Source of the DNA: an uncultured Verrucomicrobiota bacterium
Lineage (GTDB): Bacteria > Verrucomicrobiota > Verrucomicrobiia > Limisphaerales > UBA9464
Assembly: GCA_903854475.1 (NCBI GenBank)
Contig: CAINWP010000021.1
Location: forward strand, 1-43,932
Direction of reading: 5' to 3'
DNA length: 43,932 nt
Position numbers and translations under genes: made by a program
Shown here: positions 38,876 through 43,932 of the stretch, in pieces
Layout: each line of letters begins with the position of its first letter
Numbering within the stretch: position 1 is the first letter of the stretch
Notes under the pieces: generated by a model
What the model saw: the letters and a program-made list of their open reading frames with translations, nothing else
Told to the model about the DNA's origin: nothing
Database searches by the model: none

Positions 38876-39769
38876 ATGATCCGCCACATCCACGAGATCC
38901 ATCGGGAGAACGCCGGACGGGGCCGCCCCTCGTATTCCATCGAATTCTTTCCGCCCAAGACTGAGGAAGGTGAGCGGGCGTTGTTCGAAAAGACCCTCCC
39001 TGCCCTCTTGGCCGCTCGGCCAGATTACTGTTCGGTGACCTACGGAGCCGGCGGATCCACCCGTGAAAAAACCCTAGGGATTGTCGAGCGCATCCAACGC
39101 GACTTCGGGTTGACGACGATGATGCACCTGACGTGCGTCAACGCCGACAAGACCGAACTGGGTTCGGTCATCGACGAAGCAAAAGCCCGCGGTGTGCGCA
39201 ACATCTTGGCGCTGCGCGGAGATCCTCCCGGCGGTTCTGGCGAGTGGGTGCCGACCGAAGGGGGATTCCGTTATTCCTCGGAACTCGTGGCCTACCTGAA
39301 AGAGATCGGCGACCTGAGCATCGGCACGGCCGGATTCCCGGAAGGCCACATCGCCCAGACCGGGGGTAAGCATCAGGATTGGCAGCACCTGGCCGACAAA
39401 ATTCACCAAGGAGCCCATTTCGTGGTGACTCAATTGTTTTACGACAATGACGACTACTTCGCCATGCGGGACCATCTGACAAAGACACTCGGCGTCGATG
39501 TGCCATTGATCCCCGGCCTCCTGCCCGTTGTGGCTCGCAACCAGACCAAAAAATTCACAGCGCTCTGCGGAGCGCGGTTGCCCGAGCGATTCCTCTCCCG
39601 CCTCGAAGCCCTAGGTGACGACGATGCCGCCGTGACCGCATTCGGCATCGAATACTGCACGCAGCAAATCGAAGAACTCATCCGAGGTGGCGCTCCGGGC
39701 GTGCACTTCTACACCCTGAACAAAGCTCACTCCACGGTTCAGATTCTCAAAAACTTGGGCCACGCCTGA
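38876..39769 (+). CDS. metF: 5,10-methylenetetrahydrofolate reductase
   Basis: 297 residues from the ATG at 38876 (MIRHIHEIHRE); a TTG at 38840 is the only longer choice. MetF motifs are clear: SIEFFPPKTEEG (catalytic Glu), CSVTYGAGGSTREKTLG, HLTCVNADK, GVRNILALRGDPPG, GTAGFPEGH, FVVTQLFYDNDDYF and IPGLLPV. It is a FAD enzyme reducing methylene- to methyltetrahydrofolate, the methyl donor for methionine synthesis. It fits with the MetE-like, purU and gcvT genes in the same window but is not in an operon with them. Confidence 0.95.
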   Translation: MIRHIHEIHRENAGRGRPSYSIEFFPPKTEEGERALFEKTLPALLAARPDYCSVTYGAGGSTREKTLGIVERIQRDFGLTTMMHLTCVNADKTELGSVIDEAKARGVRNILALRGDPPGGSGEWVPTEGGFRYSSELVAYLKEIGDLSIGTAGFPEGHIAQTGGKHQDWQHLADKIHQGAHFVVTQLFYDNDDYFAMRDHLTKTLGVDVPLIPGLLPVVARNQTKKFTALCGARLPERFLSRLEALGDDDAAVTAFGIEYCTQQIEELIRGGAPGVHFYTLNKAHSTVQILKNLGHA

Positions 39770-39798
39770 CGTTCAGGAACATAAACCGTCCCACCCCA

Positions 39799-40533
39799 AT
39801 GATTCGTGCCGTTTGCCTATCTCTGCTCCTCATCCAAATCGGACTGCTCCGACTCCAAGCCGAGTCTCAAGCCGAGTCTGAATGGCGTCCGTGGGTGGAA
39901 AAAATCAACGCACGACTCGTCGACACGCTGACCCCGCAGCAGCAGTCCCGTTGGGGCAAACCTCCGGTGAAGGCCTCGAACGGCAAAAACGCGTGGGTGG
40001 AATCCATCGAGCGACAAGTGGTGGTCAGTGACGCCACCACTGAATTGTGGTCCCGCATCGCCTTGGCCATCGGCCGGGATGCCTCGTGCCCGGGTTATTT
40101 GACAGAATTCCTGCGCCGGTGTGCAGACGCTCCGAACGGTATGGCCGCATTGCCGGATCCTTCAGAGCTTCCCAACAAGAAGGCCAAAAAGCCCATCGTC
40201 GATGACCGCAACCAGCAACTGACGGCCTTCAACCAACTGGCGGCCACGCTCATTTCCACCGAACTGGTCCGACCCTCGATCGTCCCGCAAGACGGCGCAT
40301 CCAAGGGCGCTGCGCGACTCACCGATGCCCAAGCCCGTGAAGTGCTGCTGGAAGGCACCCGATTGGCAGCCCGCAGCGGTTACACTTCCGAAGCCCTTCA
40401 AAGCCTGCTGACCGCCTTGCCGGCCGGAGCCCCTTCACCGGTTTGGGCAAATGCTTTCCTTCCGGCCCAGACGCGGGGTGCGGCCTTGGCCAAGGAGATC
40501 AAAAAAGTCGAACGCAAAGCGACGGGCCGGTGA
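39799..40533 (+). CDS. Secreted protein of unknown function
   Basis: 244 residues. Residues 1-21 (MIRAVCLSLLLIQIGLLRLQA) form a signal peptide with a plausible cleavage before ESQAES. The rest is soluble and mostly helical (WRPWVEKINARLVDTLTPQQ, LTDAQAREVLLEGTRLAARS) with a basic C-terminus (AKEIKKVERKATGR). I recognise no domain. It starts 29 nt after metF on the same strand, so cotranscription is likely, though the functions need not be related. Confidence 0.7.
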   Translation: MIRAVCLSLLLIQIGLLRLQAESQAESEWRPWVEKINARLVDTLTPQQQSRWGKPPVKASNGKNAWVESIERQVVVSDATTELWSRIALAIGRDASCPGYLTEFLRRCADAPNGMAALPDPSELPNKKAKKPIVDDRNQQLTAFNQLAATLISTELVRPSIVPQDGASKGAARLTDAQAREVLLEGTRLAARSGYTSEALQSLLTALPAGAPSPVWANAFLPAQTRGAALAKEIKKVERKATGR

Positions 40534-40719
40534 CATCCGACTCGGGTTAATCGAAGTCTTTCGAAAGCTTTCGGACTCTCGAGTTACCGAGCGGTACAGC
40601 AGTCGTGATGGAAGAGATTCGAGCTCTCCCACAGGCTTGGATCCCTGCGACACAGAAGAAACTTTGCCTTCAGCCTTGCCGTAGAGGCCACCATCCTGTA
40701 TCACTTTGCGCCTCGGGAT

Positions 40720-40796
<77 letters not shown>

Positions 40797-40802
40797 ACTT
40801 TT

Positions 40803-40835
40803 AGGCCGTTTTCCTTCGGGAAGACGGCCTTTTTG
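40803..40835 (+). terminator. Rho-independent terminator of the tRNA
   Basis: A 12-bp stem aggccgttttcc/ggaagacggcct (one G-T pair) closed by a TTCG tetraloop is followed by five Ts, 6 nt after the tRNA. Confidence 0.92.
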
Positions 40836-41003
40836 TTTGGTCCGTCGTTGGTTTGTGACCCTTCCCTCCAGCCAGGTATCGGCATCGGTTCGGTTTTTTA
40901 CCGTATAACGGCGGATCCGCTCTGGATTCCTAGTCCTGAAACCTTCAACGTTTAAATCCATTCCTAGGGAAACTCCGTAGTCGAATCACCCCCCCTAAGC
41001 CTG

Positions 41004-42272
41004 ATGAACTGGATCGCCCCCTCCGCCAAAGATCCCCTGACAGACACCGTGGAACAGCGCCTTTGGGCGAGCGCCGACCAATTCCGCGCCAATTCCGGAC
41101 TGAAGGCCCAGGAATACTCCGGCCCGATTCTCGGGATCATCTTCCTCCGGTTCGCCGAAGGCCGATTCGGCATCCAGCGCGCCCGCCTGGAGACGGCAGC
41201 CAGTTCTTATCGCCGAGGCAGCCGCATCGATGAACCGGCCTCCTATCACGCCGACAGCATCCTCTACCTCGCGTGCGGCTCGGGCGGCATGTTCGTCTCG
41301 TCGGCCCGGTTCGTCTCGGAACACAAAAAGAATCCCAGCGCAGAACTCTCCATCCACGGCGTCGAGAAGACCGACGAAACCGGACGCCTCGCCCGGATGA
41401 ACCTAGCGGTGCATGGCCTCGAAGGCGACATCCGGTACGGCGGGCAGGTGAACAGCTATTACGACGACCCGCACAAGGCCACCGGCCAGTTCGACTTCGT
41501 GCTGGCCAACCCGCCGTTCAACGTCAACGCCGTGGACAAGGAGCGGTTGACCGACGCGGTCGGCGCGGGCCGCCGCTTCCCCTTCGGCCTGCCCCGCACC
41601 GACAACGCCAACTACCTCTGGATCCAGCTTTTCCACTCGTCGCTCAACGCCCGAGGCCGCGCCGGATTCGTGATGGCCAACTCCGCCTCCGACGCGCGTT
41701 CCTCGGAGCAGGAAATCCACCAGAAACTCATCGAGAGCCGCGCCGTGGACATGATGGTCGCCGTGGGCACTAACGAGTTCTACACCGTCACGCTTCCCTA
41801 CACGCTGTGGTTCTTCGACCAGGGCAAAGCCACCACTCCGCGCAAAGACAGCGTTCTGTTCATCGATGCTCGGCACATCTACCGGCAGGTGGACCGCGCG
41901 CACCGCGACTGGACCGCCGCCCAGATCAGCTTTCTCTCCAACCTCGTGCGTCTCTATTGCGGTGAGGTCCTCGACCTCACCCTGGGCGGTTCCGAGACCG
42001 AAGCCCGGCTCAAGGAGGTGTTCGGCGAGCAACCCCGCTACGCCGATATGCCGGGCCTATGCCGCGCCGCCACGCTCCAGGAGATCGAAGTGCAAGGCTG
42101 GTCGCTCAACCCCGGACGCTATGTCGGCGTTGCACCGGGTAAGGCCGTGAGCGACGAGGACTTCAAGCAACAGCTTCAAACCCTGAATGAAGAACTTGAG
42201 ACCCTGAACGCCCAGGCCCGGGAGCTCGAACAAACCATCGCCCGCAATATCGCCGAAATCCTCGAAGCATGA
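41004..42272 (+). CDS. hsdM: Type I restriction-modification methyltransferase subunit, internally deleted
   Basis: 422 residues; family members are usually 500 or more. Present are the N-terminal helices ([30 protein letters not shown]), motif [36 protein letters not shown], motif IV ANPPFNV near residue 170, [18 protein letters not shown] and a C-terminal coiled coil ([20 protein letters not shown]). At residues 88-90 the protein passes from ADSILYL directly into ACGSGG. In homologues about 120 residues lie there, including a GxFxTP motif that binds AdoMet and the DP of motif I. The subunit is therefore probably inactive. The last four bases (ATGA) overlap dinD. Confidence 0.85.
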   Translation: MNWIAPSAKDPLTDTVEQRLWASADQFRANSGLKAQEYSGPILGIIFLRFAEGRFGIQRARLETAASSYRRGSRIDEPASYHADSILYLACGSGGMFVSSARFVSEHKKNPSAELSIHGVEKTDETGRLARMNLAVHGLEGDIRYGGQVNSYYDDPHKATGQFDFVLANPPFNVNAVDKERLTDAVGAGRRFPFGLPRTDNANYLWIQLFHSSLNARGRAGFVMANSASDARSSEQEIHQKLIESRAVDMMVAVGTNEFYTVTLPYTLWFFDQGKATTPRKDSVLFIDARHIYRQVDRAHRDWTAAQISFLSNLVRLYCGEVLDLTLGGSETEARLKEVFGEQPRYADMPGLCRAATLQEIEVQGWSLNPGRYVGVAPGKAVSDEDFKQQLQTLNEELETLNAQARELEQTIARNIAEILEA

Positions 42273-43123
42273 ACACCGAGATCGTTCAAACCCTCACTTC
42301 CACGTTCGAAGCGAGTGCTCAGCAGACCGACGCTGGCGTGGAATACTGGTTGGCCCGCGACCTCCAATACCTCCTCGGCTACACCAAGTGGGATAATTTC
42401 CTCAACGTCATCTCCAAGGCCAAAACTGCCTGTGACGTCTCAGGCCGTCAGGTCGCCGACCATTTTGCCGACGTCGGGAAAATGGTCGACCTGGGTTCTG
42501 GGAGCCAACGTGAGGTCGACGACATCATGCTCACGCGCTATGCCTGCTACCTGGTCGCCCAGAACGGCGACCCGAAGAAGCATGAAATTGCGTTCGCACA
42601 GACCTATTTCGCCATCCAGACCCGGCGAGCTGAATTGATCGAGCAGCGGCTCCTTGAAGCGGAGCGCGTTTCCGCAAGGCACAAGCTTTCCGCCACAGAA
42701 AAGGAACTTTCGCTCGTCATCTACGAACAAACCGGTGACGACGACAATTTTGCCCTCATCCGCAGCAAAGGCGATCAGGCCCTGTTCGGCAAAACCACTC
42801 AGGCCATGAAGGCGCAGTGGAAAGTGCCCGATAACCGTCCGCTGGCCGACTTCGCACCCACCATCGTCCTGAAGGCGAAGGACTTCGCCACTGAGATCAC
42901 GATCTTCAACGCCCGCCAACATGCGATGGACAGCGGGTCCGCCATCTCCCGCGAGCACATCACCAACAACGAGGCCGTCCGAAAGACCCTGCTCGAACGC
43001 GGCATTCGCCCCGAGTCACTACCGCCTGCCGAGGATGTAAAGAAAGTGGAACGACGGCTCGCCTCCGAGGAAAAGAAGTCCCTCAAAAACCCGGATGGCT
43101 TGGGCAGCACCCCAGGCGAATGA
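42269..43123 (+). CDS. dinD: DinD-like (DNA damage-inducible protein D) protein
   Basis: 284 residues, the normal length. Conserved parts are the N-terminal BRO-like segment ([60 protein letters not shown]) and the C-terminal helix-rich part ([40 protein letters not shown]). Escherichia coli DinD is SOS-induced and antagonises RecA filaments. Here it is nested between hsdM and hsdS with ATGA overlaps on both sides, so it is translated as part of the restriction-modification operon. Such placement is seen in other type I loci; its role there is unsettled. No LexA box is apparent directly upstream, as expected inside an operon. Confidence 0.9.
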   Translation: MNTEIVQTLTSTFEASAQQTDAGVEYWLARDLQYLLGYTKWDNFLNVISKAKTACDVSGRQVADHFADVGKMVDLGSGSQREVDDIMLTRYACYLVAQNGDPKKHEIAFAQTYFAIQTRRAELIEQRLLEAERVSARHKLSATEKELSLVIYEQTGDDDNFALIRSKGDQALFGKTTQAMKAQWKVPDNRPLADFAPTIVLKAKDFATEITIFNARQHAMDSGSAISREHITNNEAVRKTLLERGIRPESLPPAEDVKKVERRLASEEKKSLKNPDGLGSTPGE

Positions 43124-43809
43124 GTACAATGAAACTCGAAAGCTTGAGCAGCGGACCCCGCGGGGTCGAACAAACCGACGCCCCCCATGGCGGGGATGCT
43201 GGATGCGGAACGATGGCAACAAACGGGATGCGCAAAATCAAACTCAAGGAGGTGTGCGAACGCATCACTGTCGGCCACGTCGGGCCAATGGCTGACAAAT
43301 ACACTTCTGAGGGGGTCCCGTTTCTTCACTCCCAAAATATTACGCCGTTCCAGCTGAACTTGGATGACATCAAATTTATACCGCAGGAATTCCACCAGAA
43401 ACTTAGCAAGTCTGCGCTGCGCGCCGGTGACGTTGCCGTAGTTCGCACTGGCTACCCCGGCACGGCTTGCGTGATTCCTGATTCGTTCAAGGAATTAAAC
43501 TGCGCTGACTTGGTCGTCATCACGCCAGCGAAGGACCTTAATCCGTCTTATCTCGCGGCCATCTTCAATTCAGCTTGGGGTATGGCGTCGGTTGCGGGGA
43601 ATCTGGTTGGCGTCGCGCAGCAGCATTTCAACATTGGTGCAGCGCGCGAGCTTGAGGTTCAGCTCCCGCCTCGGAAAGCGCAGGACCGGATTGCGGGCAT
43701 ACTGTCTGCCTACGATGAGCTGATGGAGAACAGTCAGCGGCGCATCCAGATTTTGGAGGCGATAGCCCGCGCCCTCTACCGCGAGTGGTTCGTCCACTTT
43801 CGGCGCTAG
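43120..43809 (+). CDS. hsdS: Type I restriction-modification specificity subunit, truncated to one half
   Basis: 229 residues from the ATG that overlaps the dinD stop; the conserved part begins at residue 37 ([20 protein letters not shown], nt 43228), so 43213 or 43228 may be the true start. It contains one target-recognition domain ([30 protein letters not shown]) and the first conserved coiled coil ([30 protein letters not shown]). Full HsdS proteins of about 400 residues continue here with FPG and a second domain. The stop codon lies inside IS66 homology, so the gene is cut. A half-size HsdS could dimerise in principle. Confidence 0.85.
   Translation: MSTMKLESLSSGPRGVEQTDAPHGGDAGCGTMATNGMRKIKLKEVCERITVGHVGPMADKYTSEGVPFLHSQNITPFQLNLDDIKFIPQEFHQKLSKSALRAGDVAVVRTGYPGTACVIPDSFKELNCADLVVITPAKDLNPSYLAAIFNSAWGMASVAGNLVGVAQQHFNIGAARELEVQLPPRKAQDRIAGILSAYDELMENSQRRIQILEAIARALYREWFVHFRR
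43155..43215 (+). repeat. Palindromic stretch at the start of hsdS
   Basis: The perfect palindrome accccgcggggt (43155-43166) is followed by a GC-rich imperfect inverted repeat (ccccccatggcgggg, 43181-43195). The stretch lies between the ATG overlapping dinD and the first conserved HsdS residue and looks like a small insertion that stayed in frame. Confidence 0.4.
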
Positions 43810-43932
43810 GAAAAAAGAACTGGTTATTCTTCGGGGAAGCCGGAGCCGGGGAACGCGGCGCGATCCTGTACACAGTGATCGAGAGTTGCCGTCGGCGGGG
43901 AATCGATCCGTATGCCTACATCAAGGATGTCC
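43803..43932 (+). pseudogene. IS66-family transposase fragment, runs off window
   Basis: The frame starting at 43803 reads [20 protein letters not shown], then ILYTVIESCRRRGIDPYAYI and KDV, closely like the C-terminal end of IS66 TnpC transposases (ALGRKNWLF, YTLIES, GIDPYAYL.DVL). The catalytic DDE domain that should precede it is missing, so this is a 5'-truncated remnant fused to hsdS. It continues past the window. Confidence 0.85.

Noticed and set aside
41004-43809. A new defence system at the tRNA
   Set aside because: All three genes belong to known families (HsdM, DinD, HsdS) and the locus is better explained as a decayed type I system.

Overview
The window looks like a chromosomal segment of a Verrucomicrobiota bacterium, probably of the Limisphaerales/Pedosphaera-like group. 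This is inferred from gene content rather than a database match: a DUF1549/DUF1553 (planctomycete-type cytochrome c) protein next to a DUF1501 protein, a long single pseudopilin with a canonical type IV prepilin leader, a secreted FG-GAP/ASPIC-UnbV protein, a CotH-like protein, a DUF4912 gene coupled to a GH57 branching enzyme, and almost no Shine-Dalgarno sequences.

Layout. 1-455: a cluster of a dispersed non-coding repeat. 456-9115: CotH-like protein (+), then on the minus strand an SNF2 helicase, an ASPIC/UnbV FG-GAP protein, a small lipoprotein and a pseudopilin. 9460-9920: the same repeat again, then a decayed IS630-type transposase remnant. 10049-13101 (-): DUF4912 and GH57 glycogen-branching genes overlapping by 4 nt. 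13304-23590 (-): the transcription/translation cluster rplA-rplJ-rplL-rpoB-rpoC, with a hairpin between rplL and rpoB, a strong terminator after rpoC, and no rplK or nusG upstream. 23636-25294: a small LAB_N membrane protein with a zinc ribbon, converging on a lysine 2,3-aminomutase. 25328-29745 (-): a tightly packed set of SIS-domain protein with a long Arg-rich tail, purU, a core-MetE-like methyltransferase and a UlaG-like metallohydrolase. 29802-34732 (+): DUF1549/DUF1553, a sulfatase remnant and DUF1501. 34882-40533: gcvT (+), fatty-acid desaturase (-), Gfo/Idh/MocA oxidoreductase (-), metF (+) and a secreted protein of unknown function (+). 40720-40830: initiator tRNA-Met and its terminator. 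41004-43932 (+): a damaged type I restriction-modification locus (hsdM, dinD, hsdS) that ends in an IS66 transposase fragment.

Functional links. One-carbon metabolism is unusually dense: purU, a MetE-like protein, gcvT and metF all lie within about 13.5 kb. The right end appears to be a decaying accessory island beside tRNA-fMet. HsdM lacks an internal block that normally carries the AdoMet-binding GxFxTP motif, and HsdS is cut after its first target-recognition half exactly where IS66 homology begins. The most unusual proteins are the SIS fusion with an Arg-rich disordered tail and the LAB_N protein with a zinc ribbon. I found no CRISPR array and no clearly new defence system.
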